NCBI GenBank assembly: GCA_959602045.1
Contig: CAUGRT010000009.1
Span: 1-64,000, forward strand
Length of the DNA: 64,000 nt
Direction of reading: 5' to 3'
Source: an uncultured Clostridia bacterium
GTDB taxonomy: Bacteria; Bacillota; Clostridia; UBA1381
Shown: positions 17,199-26,699 of the stretch, piece after piece
How the letters are laid out: the number at the start of each line of letters is the position of its first letter
Numbering within the stretch: position 1 is the first letter of the stretch
Translations under genes and position numbers: made by a program
Notes under the pieces: generated by a model
The model's database searches: none
Told to the model about the DNA's origin: nothing
The model's input: the letters and a program-made list of their open reading frames with translations, nothing else

Positions 17199-19094
17199 AT
17201 GGTTGATGAACAAACCTGGGCTGACATCAGCAGCTTTCAGACGTATCTCTTTAACACAGGAGAAAACTTTCAGGCGTATGAGATGCTGGGAGTAAGCAGG
17301 GTTGAGATAGAGAATAAAAAATACTGGCGTTTTTCTGTCTGGGCGCCCAATGCGCTTTCGGTATGTGTAGCGGGCGATTTTAATGACTGGACGGGAAACG
17401 GTAAAGAATTGCAAAAAATCGGAACAACGGGCGTTTGGTACGGCGTTTTTGACGATATCAAAGAAGGAGCGTTGTATAAGTATGCAATTACGGCTCCGGA
17501 CGGTCAGGTTTATATGCGCTCCGATCCTTATGCGAGGATGTGCGAGCTGCGACCGGGAACGGCGTCTGTTGTTTGGAAAGAGAAGGAATATAAGTGGTCA
17601 GACAAGCGGCATATGAACGCGCGTGAGCGTTCAAACAGCTTGCAAAGACCGATGAATATTTATGAGGTGCATGTCGGCTCATGGAAAATCCATGAGGATG
17701 GAAGCTTTTACACTTATAAGGAATTGGCGGACGAGTTGATTCCGTATGTTCAGGAAATGGGTTATACCCATTTGGAGCTGATGCCATTAATGGAGTATCC
17801 GTTTGACGGATCCTGGGGATATCAGGTAACCGGATATTTTGCGGCAACGTCGCGATACGGGACTCCGGAGGAATTGAAGTATTTCATCAATCAATGCCAT
17901 AAGGCGGGAATCGGAGTGATTATGGATTGGGTTCCGGCGCATTTTCCGCGTGACGCGCATGGATTGCGGATGTTTGACGGAACACCGAATTATGAATATG
18001 CCGATCCGCGCATGGGCGAGCATAAGGATTGGGGAACGATGGTTTTTGACTATTCCAAAAACGAGGTCATTTCCTTTCTGATTTCCTCTGCTTATTTCTG
18101 GGCAAAGGAATATCATATTGACGGCTTGCGCGTAGATGCGGTTTCATCCATGCTGTATCGGAATTATTCCCGAAAGGACGGCGAATGGATTCCGAACAAA
18201 TACGGCGGTGACGGAAATCTGGAGGCAGTGGAGTTCTTTAAGAATCTGAATCGGATCATGGGGACGGAGTTTCCGGGATTTTTGATGATTGCCGAAGAAT
18301 CCACAGCATGGCCGATGGTAACGACACCTCCGGAGGATGGCGGTCTGGGCTTTAATTTCAAATGGAATATGGGTTGGATGAATGATTCTCTGCGCTATGT
18401 TTCCATGGATCCGCTGTTTCGGGCAGGCAGCCATAGCTTGCTTACATTTGTAACGATGTATGCATATTCCGAAAATTATATTCTTCCGCTTTCCCATGAC
18501 GAGGTGGTGCATGGAAAGGCTTCCTTAATCAACAAAATGTTTGGAGAATATAATGCGAAATTCAGTGAGTATAGGACATTTCTCGGTTATTATATGAGTA
18601 TGTGCGGCAAAAAGCTGATGTTCATGGGGGGAGAGTTTGGACAATTTCTGGAATGGAGGTATGATGATCAGCTGGAGTGGAATGTTTTGGAAAACGAAAA
18701 ACACCGCAGGCTGCATCGCTATGTGAAAGATTTGAATCAATTCTATCTTGAAAACAAGGCTTTTTGGGAATGGGATCAGGATGGACGCGGATTCGAATGG
18801 ATTAACGGTGATGATAAGGACAACTCGGTTTATTCGTATATTCGGCGCGGAGAGAAGGATGAGGTCATTGTCGTGGCAAATTTCTCACCGCTGGACATCC
18901 CGGTTTATGAAATGGGAGTCCCTGAATATGCGGACTATGAGGTGGTTTTACATTCCAACTCGACAATTTACGGCGGTTCAAGAAGAATCGGTAAAAAAAC
19001 ATACAAGGCGAGAAAGCTGCCTATGAACGGTGAGCAGTATTCTGTTAAGCTGTTCCTTGACGCAAATTCGGTTATGTTTTTAAAAAGAAAATAA
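17199..19094 (+). CDS. glgB: 1,4-alpha-glucan branching enzyme
   Basis: Transfers glucan segments to make alpha-1,6 branches in glycogen. The protein (631 residues) has a CBM48-type N-terminal domain (SVWAPNALSVCVAGDFNDW), a GH13 catalytic barrel with nucleophile Asp near 313 in GLRVDAV, acid Glu near 366 in AEES, and transition-state Asp in LSHDEVVHG, then a beta-sandwich C-domain. ATG 17199 lies 9 bases after AGGAG; the in-frame ATG at 17193 is only 3 bases away. It is the first gene of glgB-C-D-A-P. Confidence 0.96.
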   Translation: MVDEQTWADISSFQTYLFNTGENFQAYEMLGVSRVEIENKKYWRFSVWAPNALSVCVAGDFNDWTGNGKELQKIGTTGVWYGVFDDIKEGALYKYAITAPDGQVYMRSDPYARMCELRPGTASVVWKEKEYKWSDKRHMNARERSNSLQRPMNIYEVHVGSWKIHEDGSFYTYKELADELIPYVQEMGYTHLELMPLMEYPFDGSWGYQVTGYFAATSRYGTPEELKYFINQCHKAGIGVIMDWVPAHFPRDAHGLRMFDGTPNYEYADPRMGEHKDWGTMVFDYSKNEVISFLISSAYFWAKEYHIDGLRVDAVSSMLYRNYSRKDGEWIPNKYGGDGNLEAVEFFKNLNRIMGTEFPGFLMIAEESTAWPMVTTPPEDGGLGFNFKWNMGWMNDSLRYVSMDPLFRAGSHSLLTFVTMYAYSENYILPLSHDEVVHGKASLINKMFGEYNAKFSEYRTFLGYYMSMCGKKLMFMGGEFGQFLEWRYDDQLEWNVLENEKHRRLHRYVKDLNQFYLENKAFWEWDQDGRGFEWINGDDKDNSVYSYIRRGEKDEVIVVANFSPLDIPVYEMGVPEYADYEVVLHSNSTIYGGSRRIGKKTYKARKLPMNGEQYSVKLFLDANSVMFLKRK

Positions 19095-19175
19095 GACAAC
19101 AGATATGCGGTTTTATGTGTAGAAAAATCGTGGGTATGTCTGTGAAATAATGAAAAATATTAGGAGATGATTTTG

Positions 19176-20381
19176 ATGGCATCAAAAGAATGTGTAGCCA
19201 TGATCCTTGCAGGAGGACAGGGCTCAAGACTCGGTGCGCTGACAAAAAATGTTGCAAAGCCGGCAGTTCCTTTCGGCGGTAAATACAGAATTATTGATTT
19301 CCCGTTATCCAACTGTGTACATTCCGGGATTGATACGGTGGGAGTTTTGACGCAGTATCAGCCGTTGGAGTTGAATACGTATATCGGAAACGGAAATCCG
19401 TGGGATTTGGACAGAAGCCGCGGCGGTGCGTATGTTTTACCGCCGTATCAGAGCGCAAAAACGGGAGAGTGGTATAAGGGTACGGCGAATGCCATTTATC
19501 AGAATATCAGTTTTCTGGAGGGTTTTAATCCCAAGAGTGTGCTGATTCTTTCGGGAGACCATATCTATAAAATGCATTACGGAGAGATGCTGCGCCGCCA
19601 TAAGGCAACGGGAGCAGCGGCAACGATTGCTGTTATGCCGGTACCGTGGGAAGAAGCAAGCCGCTTCGGTATTATGAATGTTGATGACGAGGGGAATATT
19701 GTAGAATTTGAGGAAAAACCGGCAGAGCCGAAATCAAATCTGGCGTCTATGGGAATCTACATATTCGATTATCAGGCGCTGAAAAAGTACCTGACGGATG
19801 ATGAGAGAAATCCTGAATCGGACAATGATTTTGGTAAGAATATTATTCCGACGATGCTGAAAAACGGCGAAAAGATGGTATCCTATCGTTTTGAGGGATA
19901 TTGGAAGGATGTCGGAACGATTCAGTCCCTGTGGGAAGCCAATATGGATTTGATCGACAATCCGCCGAAGTTTAATATTAACGATAGAAAATGGATTATT
20001 TACTCCCGAAACATGGCACTGGCTCCGCATTATGTAGGAAAAGGTGCAAAGATTGTGGATTCCACGATTACCGAGGGTTGTACAATCTGTGGCACGATTA
20101 ATCATTCCGTTATTTTCGGCGGTGTTGAGGTTGGCGAAGGCAGCGTAATCAAGGATTCGGTGGTTATGCCGGGTGCGAAGATCGGCAAGAACGTGACGAT
20201 GGAAAAGGCGGTTATCGGCTCCAATGCAATTATCGGAGACGGAGCGCGGATCGGAATGACGGAAAAGGAAGATAATATCTATGCTTCGAAGCTGTGTACA
20301 CACGGTCTTGTACTGGTAGAAGGCGGCGCTGAGGTTGGAATGAATGATGAAATTCCAAAGGGCAGTATGGTAGAGATATAA
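19176..20381 (+). CDS. glgC: Glucose-1-phosphate adenylyltransferase, catalytic subunit
   Basis: Makes ADP-glucose, the glycogen precursor, from glucose-1-phosphate and ATP. The 401-residue protein carries the nucleotide site [12 protein letters not shown], the [15 protein letters not shown] segment, [12 protein letters not shown], and a C-terminal left-handed beta-helix of hexapeptide repeats. ATG 19176 lies 9 bases after AGGAG. The paralogous glgD follows at 35 bases; the two subunits usually form a heterotetramer in Bacillota. Confidence 0.96.
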   Translation: MASKECVAMILAGGQGSRLGALTKNVAKPAVPFGGKYRIIDFPLSNCVHSGIDTVGVLTQYQPLELNTYIGNGNPWDLDRSRGGAYVLPPYQSAKTGEWYKGTANAIYQNISFLEGFNPKSVLILSGDHIYKMHYGEMLRRHKATGAAATIAVMPVPWEEASRFGIMNVDDEGNIVEFEEKPAEPKSNLASMGIYIFDYQALKKYLTDDERNPESDNDFGKNIIPTMLKNGEKMVSYRFEGYWKDVGTIQSLWEANMDLIDNPPKFNINDRKWIIYSRNMALAPHYVGKGAKIVDSTITEGCTICGTINHSVIFGGVEVGEGSVIKDSVVMPGAKIGKNVTMEKAVIGSNAIIGDGARIGMTEKEDNIYASKLCTHGLVLVEGGAEVGMNDEIPKGSMVEI

Positions 20382-20416
20382 TTGGAATGCCGATGGGAAA
20401 GGAGTATTTTTGAATA

Positions 20417-21538
20417 ATGAGAAGACACGATACAATGGGTATTATCTTAACGAATGAGGATAAGATTCCGCCGATTACCGATATTCGGGCAAACAGCGCG
20501 CTTCCGATTGCAGGCAGATATAGAATTATAGATTTTGTTTTATCCAATATGGCGAATGCCGGAATCAGCAACATCGGTGTTGCGACGGAATCTAATTATT
20601 CATCACTGATGGATCATATTAAATCGGGAAAGCCGTGGGATTTGGATCGTAAACATTCGGGCTTGAATATTTTGCCGCCCTCTTTGGAGAAAAACAACGG
20701 TGGACGGAACAAAGGAAACATTGATATGCTTGCCGGAATCCGTGACTTTATTCAGCGCAGCAGTCAGACTTACGTTATTCTGTCACTGGGAAATGAGATT
20801 TATAACATTGATTTTGCAGAGGTTGTGGAGGAACATATCAATAATCAGTCCGACATCACCATCCTGTATAAAGATGTAAAGGGCAAGCCGGAATCAGAGC
20901 TTTCAAGATTTACACTGTTGGAGTTGGATGAGGATAAAAAGGTGACGGATATTGAGGTACAGCCGTTTTATCCAAAGACAACGAATGCCGGTATGGATAT
21001 TTATATTATGGAAAAGGCATTGCTCGAAAGCATTATTGACGAGTGCAGTGCACGCGGCGATAGCGATTTTGTCAAGGACGCATTGGTTAAAAAGATGAGC
21101 GGAATGAGAATTTACGGGTATGAATATACCGGAGTGGTGTATAAAATAGATAATATGGCATCCTATTACAGAAGCAATATGCAGTTTTTGGATGCAGATT
21201 TCCGAAAGGAATTATTCAATCCAGAGCGCCCGATTTATACCAAAACCAAGGATCAAAGCCCAACCAAATACGGCTCGGAGGCTGAAATTGAAAACAGCTT
21301 TGTTTCGGATGGCTGCTTGATTGAGGGAACGGTTATTAACTGTATTTTCTCACGAGGCGTTAAAGTGGCAAAGGGCGCTGTTGTGAAAAATTCGATTATT
21401 ATGCAGGACAGCGTGATTGAAGAAGGCGCAGAGCTGGATCATGTGGTATTCGATAAAGAGGTTGTTATTACCAAGGGCAGAAAGCTGATCGGACAGGAGA
21501 GTTATCCTTTGGCAGTTTCAAAGGGAACTGTGATCTAA
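20417..21538 (+). CDS. glgD: GlgD, non-catalytic/regulatory ADP-glucose pyrophosphorylase subunit
   Basis: A 373-residue paralogue of GlgC. It keeps the overall fold (AGRYRIIDFVLSNM, KPWDLDRKHSG) but lacks the N-terminal GGxGSRL nucleotide loop: the corresponding position reads MGIILTNEDKIPPITDI. That is the GlgD pattern, a subunit that boosts GlgC activity. It has a hexapeptide C-terminal region. It is not a frameshifted glgC, because both frames are complete and separate. Confidence 0.93.
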   Translation: MRRHDTMGIILTNEDKIPPITDIRANSALPIAGRYRIIDFVLSNMANAGISNIGVATESNYSSLMDHIKSGKPWDLDRKHSGLNILPPSLEKNNGGRNKGNIDMLAGIRDFIQRSSQTYVILSLGNEIYNIDFAEVVEEHINNQSDITILYKDVKGKPESELSRFTLLELDEDKKVTDIEVQPFYPKTTNAGMDIYIMEKALLESIIDECSARGDSDFVKDALVKKMSGMRIYGYEYTGVVYKIDNMASYYRSNMQFLDADFRKELFNPERPIYTKTKDQSPTKYGSEAEIENSFVSDGCLIEGTVINCIFSRGVKVAKGAVVKNSIIMQDSVIEEGAELDHVVFDKEVVITKGRKLIGQESYPLAVSKGTVI

Positions 21539-21584
21539 AATACGCTCCGTCTGATTCGGATTTTCAGATTGATAAGAAAGATTG

Positions 21585-21624
21585 CAGAGGTGTAAAAGAG
21601 CCGATTTGCCCGTTTGCACCTCTG
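21585..21624 (+). terminator. Hairpin terminator after glgD
   Basis: The 12-base stem CAGAGGTGTAAA (21585-21596) pairs with 21613-21624 (one G-U) and is followed by ATGTTTTAT. It separates glgBCD from glgAP. Confidence 0.7.
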
Positions 21625-21762
21625 ATGTTTTATAAAGTAATATTTATGAAAATACTGTAAAATCTTGAAACGGAAAAAATTTCTAAACATGAAATTTTAT
21701 ATAAGAAATCAAGGCGAGAACGCATTTTTTATGGTGAAAAACACATTTTTTATCGCTGAAAA

Positions 21763-21791
21763 TTGACAAAATGGTTAGATTGGAGTAATAT
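21763..21791 (+). promoter_or_regulatory. Promoter of glgA-glgP
   Basis: -35 TTGACA (21763-21768), a 17-base spacer and -10 TAATAT (21786-21791); a TATAAT also lies at 20-base spacing. It shows that glgA-glgP have a separate transcript. Confidence 0.75.
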
Positions 21792-21823
21792 AATCATGAG
21801 TTAGTAAAGAGGTTTTGAAATCA

Positions 21824-21867
21824 GGCGCACAGCGCCATCGTTAGGGTCAGCCGCCATCCGAGGCGGC
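21824..21867 (+). promoter_or_regulatory. Two GC-rich hairpins in the glgA leader
   Basis: GGCGC/GCGCC (21824-21836) and GCCGCC/GGCGGC (21850-21867) are perfect short stems. The second ends a few bases before the glgA ribosome site (TGGAG). They may affect translation or RNA stability; no known riboswitch is recognised. Confidence 0.4.
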
Positions 21868-21882
21868 AGAATGGAGAATGAT

Positions 21883-23628
21883 ATGAAAATTTTGTTTGCT
21901 ACTTCCGAAGCAGCTCCCTTTGCAAAAACAGGGGGGTTAGGTGATGTTGCGGGTTCTTTGCCGGTGGCGCTCAAGGAAAAGGGCGTAGACGCCAGAGTAA
22001 TCATGCCGCTTTATAAGTGTATTCCACAGCAATACAAGGATCAGATGCAGTATCTGGATCATATTTATATTGATATGGCATGGCGGCATCAATATGCCGG
22101 GATTTTTGAATTGGAGCATAACGGCTGCACATACTATTTTATTGATAACGAGTTTTATTTTAACGGAGATAATCTCTATAGTTTTATTCATTTGGACTGT
22201 GAAAAATTTATCTTCTTCTCAAAGGCAGTGCTTTCTCTTTTGCCGACAATCGGTTTCAGACCGGATGTAATTCACTGCAATGACTGGCAGACCGGGGCAA
22301 TTCCGGTATTTTTGGATACGTTCCAGGATAATCCGTTCTTCCGCGGAATCAAGACCGTCATGACGATTCATAATCTGAATTTCCAGGGAAGATGGGATTT
22401 CCAGGGCATCAAGGACGCGATGGGAATCAGCGACTATTATTTCACCTCCGATAAACTGGAGTATTATAAGGATGCGAATCTGCTCAAGGGCGGCATGGTT
22501 TATGCCAATAAAATCAGTACCGTGTCGGATACCTATGCACAGGAAATTACCACGCCGGAATATGGCGAGGGATTGAATGAGCTGCTTTCGGCAAGAAGAA
22601 ACGATTTGATCGGTATCGTGAACGGTATTTCATATACAGATTGGAATCCGCATACCGATTCCATGATTTATCAGACCTATACGGCAAGGACAGTCAACAA
22701 GCGCAAGGTAGAAAACAAGCTTCGCTTGCAAGCGGATCTGGGATTGCCGGTTGACGCAAATAAAATGATGATCGGTATCGTATCGCGGCTGACCGATCAA
22801 AAGGGTTTTGATTTGGTAGCCTATAAATTAGAGGAGCTTTGTTCCGACGGCGGTGCGCAGATTGTTGTTTTGGGTACGGGCGATGAAAAATATGAGGGAC
22901 TCTTTAAGCATTATGCATGGAAGTATCCGGAAACGTTTAGTGCACAGATTTATTTCTCAAATGAGATGTCCCATAAAATCTATGCAGCAAGTGACGCGTT
23001 CTTGATGCCGTCAAAATTTGAGCCGTGCGGACTTTCACAATTGATCAGTCTGCGCTACGGAACGATTCCGATTGTTCGGGAAACGGGCGGCTTAAAGGAT
23101 ACCGTCATCCCGTATAATGAATATACGGGTGAGGGTACGGGCTTCTCGTTTGCAAATTATAACGCGGATGAAATGCTAAATATCATCCATTATGCAATGG
23201 ATGTTTATTATAACCATAAGGATCAATGGAAAAAGCTGATTGCAAACGGCATGGCGATGGATTATTCGTGGAATGTAAGCGCAGGAAAATACATTAAAAT
23301 GTACCAGGAGCTTACGGGGATTTATGATCTTCCGCAGGATAAGAAAGACGCCGAGGTGCCGGCACAGGAAACAAAGGAAAAGACTTTTAATGAACGCTTA
23401 AAGGAAGATGCGGAGCTTTCGGTGGAAGAAGCAATCAAGGCAGCGGAGGAACCTAAAGTTGTGGTGGTGGAGAATCCGTTTGAAAAGCAGGAGAAGAAAG
23501 CGGTTCAAAAGCCGGCGGCGAAGAAATCCGCTTCCGGTAAAAAGAGTACGGCGAAAAAGACGACTGCAAGAAAGACAACCAAGACTTCGGCTCCGAAAAA
23601 AACGACAGGAAAAACAACAGTAAAATAA
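21883..23628 (+). CDS. glgA: Glycogen synthase with a histone-H1-like basic tail
   Basis: Extends alpha-1,4-glucan from ADP-glucose. The GT5 enzyme (581 residues) begins MKILFATSEAAPFAKTGGLGDV, whose KTGGL loop binds ADP-glucose, and ends its catalytic core near residue 486 (MYQELTGIYDL). The C-terminal GT-B half contains SKFEPCGLSQL with its catalytic Glu. About 95 extra residues follow: an acidic/helical linker, then about 45 residues rich in Lys, Ala, Thr and Ser (KKSTAKKTTARKTTK). Ordinary GlgA is about 480 residues. The start at 21883 follows GGAG; an ATG at 21871 is less likely. Confidence 0.95.
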   Translation: MKILFATSEAAPFAKTGGLGDVAGSLPVALKEKGVDARVIMPLYKCIPQQYKDQMQYLDHIYIDMAWRHQYAGIFELEHNGCTYYFIDNEFYFNGDNLYSFIHLDCEKFIFFSKAVLSLLPTIGFRPDVIHCNDWQTGAIPVFLDTFQDNPFFRGIKTVMTIHNLNFQGRWDFQGIKDAMGISDYYFTSDKLEYYKDANLLKGGMVYANKISTVSDTYAQEITTPEYGEGLNELLSARRNDLIGIVNGISYTDWNPHTDSMIYQTYTARTVNKRKVENKLRLQADLGLPVDANKMMIGIVSRLTDQKGFDLVAYKLEELCSDGGAQIVVLGTGDEKYEGLFKHYAWKYPETFSAQIYFSNEMSHKIYAASDAFLMPSKFEPCGLSQLISLRYGTIPIVRETGGLKDTVIPYNEYTGEGTGFSFANYNADEMLNIIHYAMDVYYNHKDQWKKLIANGMAMDYSWNVSAGKYIKMYQELTGIYDLPQDKKDAEVPAQETKEKTFNERLKEDAELSVEEAIKAAEEPKVVVVENPFEKQEKKAVQKPAAKKSASGKKSTAKKTTARKTTKTSAPKKTTGKTTVK

Positions 23629-23652
23629 AAAATCAAAAGGGGATGTAGATTA

Positions 23653-26139
23653 ATGGCAGAAACAAAAACAAAGGCGGCAAAGGCATCAAAGCTGACAGCT
23701 CAGGAGGAAGCGCTGAAGAAAGAAATTATCGGCAAGGTTTCCAGACATTTCGGTAAGGTAATGGAGGATGCAAAACCGCAGATGGTTTATACGGCATGCG
23801 CGCTTACGGCAAGAGATAAGATTATGGAAAAGTGGGCTGTATCGCATCAAGAGGTGAAGCATGAAGGTTCAAAAAAGCTGTATTATCTTTCTTTTGAATT
23901 TCTGATGGGCAGATTGCTTTGCACGAATATTCTGAATTTGATGCAGACGGACGTTTATGCACATGTTCTGGAGGATTTGGGTTATAGCCTTTCGGACGTA
24001 GCAGAACTTGAAAATGATGCCGGATTGGGCAATGGCGGTTTGGGGCGTCTTGCCGCTTGCTTTATTGATTCGCTGACAACACTGGATCTTCCGGCTTATG
24101 GATGTACCATCCGATATGAGTACGGTTTATTCAAGCAAAAGATTATAGACGGTTATCAGGTGGAGCTTCCCGACCCGTGGCTGGAGCATGGAAATGCATG
24201 GGAGATTGCAAGACCGGAGGAAACCGTTGAGGTCAAGATCGGCGGATATGTTTCTTCAAATTGGGTAGACGGTAAGCTGGTATGCACGATCGAGAATGCG
24301 CAGACGATTCTGGCTGTTCCGTACGACGTTCCCTTAGTTGGTTATGATTCAAAGATTGTAAATAAGCTGCGTCTTTGGAGCGCAAGATCACCGCAGAGCA
24401 TTGATTTCCATAAATTCAATACCGGTGATTATTTCGGTGCGATGGAATCACATGATTTGGCAAAGGCAATTTCGGATGTTCTGTATCCGGACGATAGTAC
24501 GGTAGACGGAAGAAAGCTTCGTTTAAAGCAGCAATACTTCCTCGTATCGGCAACCTTGCAGTGGATTCTGGCAGAATTTGAAAAGAGAAACGGCAGCAAC
24601 TGGTCAATGCTTCCGGAGAAGATTGTTATCCATATCAATGACACGCATCCGACAATGGCGATTCCGGAAATGATGCGCTTATTGATGGATGAGAAAGGTC
24701 TTGGCTGGGATGAAGCATGGGATATTGTAACAAAGGTATTTGCGTACACGAACCATACCGTATTGAGCGAAGCTTTGGAGAGATGGCCGTTGGATATGTT
24801 CCGCGAGGTTGTTCCGAGAATCTTTATGATTGTTGAGGAAATGAACCGCCGTCTGATGGAAAGATTGGAAGCATTCTATCCCGGAGATCATGCAAAGCAT
24901 AAGTATATGGCGATTATTTCGGATAATCAGGTATTCATGGCAAATATTTGTCTTGCAAGCTGCTTTGCGGTGAATGGTGTTTCAAAACTGCATACGCAGA
25001 TTCTGGAGGATGATATTTTTGCCGATTATTACAGAATGGCTCCGGAGTCTTTCCATGCGATTACAAACGGTATTACATTCAGAAGATGGATTGCAAACTG
25101 TAATCCGGAGCTGACAAAGCTGATTTCTTCAAAAATCGGTACGTCATGGATTAAGGACGCTTCAAGCTTGAAGAATCTGGCAAAGTATGCGGAGGATAAG
25201 ACTTTCCAGAAGCAGTTTGAACAGATTAAAAAGGATAACAAGGTAAGATTGGCGGCGTATATTAAGGAGCATAACGGTATTGAGGTCAATCCGGATTCAA
25301 TCTTTGATGTACAGTCGAAGCGTTTGCATGAATATAAGCGTCAGATGATGAATGTGCTGCATATCATTGCAGAATATCACAGATTAAAAGAGGACGCGGA
25401 TTATGCAAAGAATTATTATCCGAAGACTTATATATTCGGTGCAAAGGCAGCGCCGGCATACACCCGTGCAAAGCTGATTATTAAGCTGATTAATTCAGTG
25501 GGCGATATGGTGAATAACGATCCGTCCATTAACGGCAAGATTAAGGTCGTATTCCTTGAAAACTATAGCGTTTCCATTGCCGAAAAACTGATTGTGGCGG
25601 CGGATGTATCCGAGCAGATTTCCACAGCCGGCAAGGAGGCGTCCGGTACAGGAAACATGAAGTTCATGCTGAATGGTGCTGTGACCTGCGGTACACTGGA
25701 TGGTGCGAATGTTGAAATGCTGGAGCAGGTAGGAAGTGACAACATCTATATCTTCGGATTGAAAGCGGATGAGGTTGCGGCAAGACTGCGTTATCCGGGT
25801 GACAGTGAGGTTAAGGAGATTTACTCCTCCAATACGGGACTTCGTCGTGCGTTGGAGTCTTTGATTGACGGCAGTTTGGTTGCCGGTGCACATAATCTGT
25901 TCAAGGATTTGTATCAGACATTGCTGTTCGGTGATTATGGCTATCCGGACACGTATATGGTTTTGAGAGATTTTGAAGCTTATATGAAAACGCAGGAGCA
26001 GATTTCGATAGATTATCAGAATCGTGAAAAGTGGCTGAAGATGACAATCATGAATACTGCAATGGCAGGCTTCTTCTCCAGTGACAGAACAATTCAGCAA
26101 TATAGCGACCAAATCTGGCACTTAAAGCCAATCAAATAA
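23653..26139 (+). CDS. glgP: Glycogen phosphorylase
   Basis: Releases glucose-1-phosphate from glycogen ends with phosphate and PLP. The 828-residue protein has FEFLMGRLL, LGNGGLGRLAACF, and the PLP-binding lysine at about 670 in GTGNMKFMLNGA. The first 20 residues (AETKTKAAKASK) are Lys/Ala-rich and may be disordered, recalling the basic tail of GlgA encoded 24 bases upstream. It probably shares the glgA transcript. A hairpin repeat starts 15 bases after the stop. Confidence 0.96.
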   Translation: MAETKTKAAKASKLTAQEEALKKEIIGKVSRHFGKVMEDAKPQMVYTACALTARDKIMEKWAVSHQEVKHEGSKKLYYLSFEFLMGRLLCTNILNLMQTDVYAHVLEDLGYSLSDVAELENDAGLGNGGLGRLAACFIDSLTTLDLPAYGCTIRYEYGLFKQKIIDGYQVELPDPWLEHGNAWEIARPEETVEVKIGGYVSSNWVDGKLVCTIENAQTILAVPYDVPLVGYDSKIVNKLRLWSARSPQSIDFHKFNTGDYFGAMESHDLAKAISDVLYPDDSTVDGRKLRLKQQYFLVSATLQWILAEFEKRNGSNWSMLPEKIVIHINDTHPTMAIPEMMRLLMDEKGLGWDEAWDIVTKVFAYTNHTVLSEALERWPLDMFREVVPRIFMIVEEMNRRLMERLEAFYPGDHAKHKYMAIISDNQVFMANICLASCFAVNGVSKLHTQILEDDIFADYYRMAPESFHAITNGITFRRWIANCNPELTKLISSKIGTSWIKDASSLKNLAKYAEDKTFQKQFEQIKKDNKVRLAAYIKEHNGIEVNPDSIFDVQSKRLHEYKRQMMNVLHIIAEYHRLKEDADYAKNYYPKTYIFGAKAAPAYTRAKLIIKLINSVGDMVNNDPSINGKIKVVFLENYSVSIAEKLIVAADVSEQISTAGKEASGTGNMKFMLNGAVTCGTLDGANVEMLEQVGSDNIYIFGLKADEVAARLRYPGDSEVKEIYSSNTGLRRALESLIDGSLVAGAHNLFKDLYQTLLFGDYGYPDTYMVLRDFEAYMKTQEQISIDYQNREKWLKMTIMNTAMAGFFSSDRTIQQYSDQIWHLKPIK

Positions 26140-26154
26140 AATTTTGATAATATA

Positions 26155-26245
26155 GGGATGGCAGGTACTTTTATTCTATGTAGGCGAGTTCCGCGCAACG
26201 TAGCGGATGTCTGAGCCGAAATAGAATAAAAGTACCTGCCATCCC
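26155..26245 (+). repeat. Dispersed hairpin element, copy 3
   Basis: Perfect 25-bp arms (26155-26179 and 26221-26245) around a 41-base core loop. The arm GGGATGGCAGGTACTTTT is unlike the common ATCTGTTTTTCG type but fully self-complementary. It lies just after glgP. Confidence 0.92.
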
Positions 26246-26290
26246 GGACGGCTATTTAATTTTATTGATAACAATCCAGACAAACAAGAA

Positions 26291-26359
26291 AACACATGTA
26301 TTTTTTCAATCATAGGGGTAAGTTCTGCATTATAGATGGAGAAATACCTGCCATCTCGG
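26291..26359 (+). repeat. Decayed hairpin element, tandem unit a
   Basis: About 69 bases with a shrunken core (GTAAGTTC ... GCATTATAG) and right arm ATACCTGCCATC matching copy 3. It is nearly identical to the unit 125 bases downstream (four differences), so a segment with its flank has been tandemly duplicated. Confidence 0.75.
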
Positions 26360-26415
26360 ATGGCTATATGATTTTATTGATAGCAATAAGCCTAAATAAT
26401 CCGGATGAGCAAGAG

Positions 26416-26483
26416 AACACATGTATTTTTTCAATCATAGGAGTAAGTTCCGCATTATAGATGGAGAATACCTGCCATCCCGG
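26416..26483 (+). repeat. Decayed hairpin element, tandem unit b
   Basis: Second copy of the 125-base period unit. It begins AACACATGTATTTTTTC as in unit a, with the core missing its GCGCAxCGTAGCGG middle. Units a and b share flanking TTTTATTGATA-x-CAAT sequence. Confidence 0.75.
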
Positions 26484-26520
26484 AACGGTCATTGGGTTTT
26501 ATCAATAGCAATCAGCCTGA

Positions 26521-26613
26521 ATGAGAGGGATGCGCTTTCATTACATGTAGGCAAGTTCCGAGCAACATAGCAGATGTTTGAGCCGCAATGAAATGAAAAA
26601 TACATGAGCTGCC
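26521..26613 (+). repeat. Decayed hairpin element, copy 4
   Basis: The core loop is a full 41 bases (26547-26587) with point changes (GCAAGTTCCGAGCA), but only the inner 11 bases of the arms (TTTCATT...) still pair. It marks the third repeat period in the glgP-GH13 gap. Confidence 0.75.
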
Positions 26614-26699
26614 GGCAAGGGTTGTGCTTGCAATCAATTATTTTATCAGGGAGAATGGCGACCGTTGGGTCGTCATTCTTGATATAGAGAGGGAAATGT

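Larger units (their letters stand above)
26140..26699. other. 560-bp gene-free repeat region between glgP and the GH13 gene
   Basis: Filled by copy 3, two tandem decayed units and decayed copy 4 of the hairpin element, with shared linker sequence. No open frame or clear promoter was seen. A 12-bp hairpin (26652-26663 with 26668-26679) stands just before the GH13 ribosome site and may be an attenuator or stability element. Confidence 0.7.

Noticed and set aside
19176..21538. glgC and glgD as a duplicated or frameshifted single gene
   Set aside because: Both are complete frames; the second lacks the nucleotide loop in the manner of true GlgD subunits.
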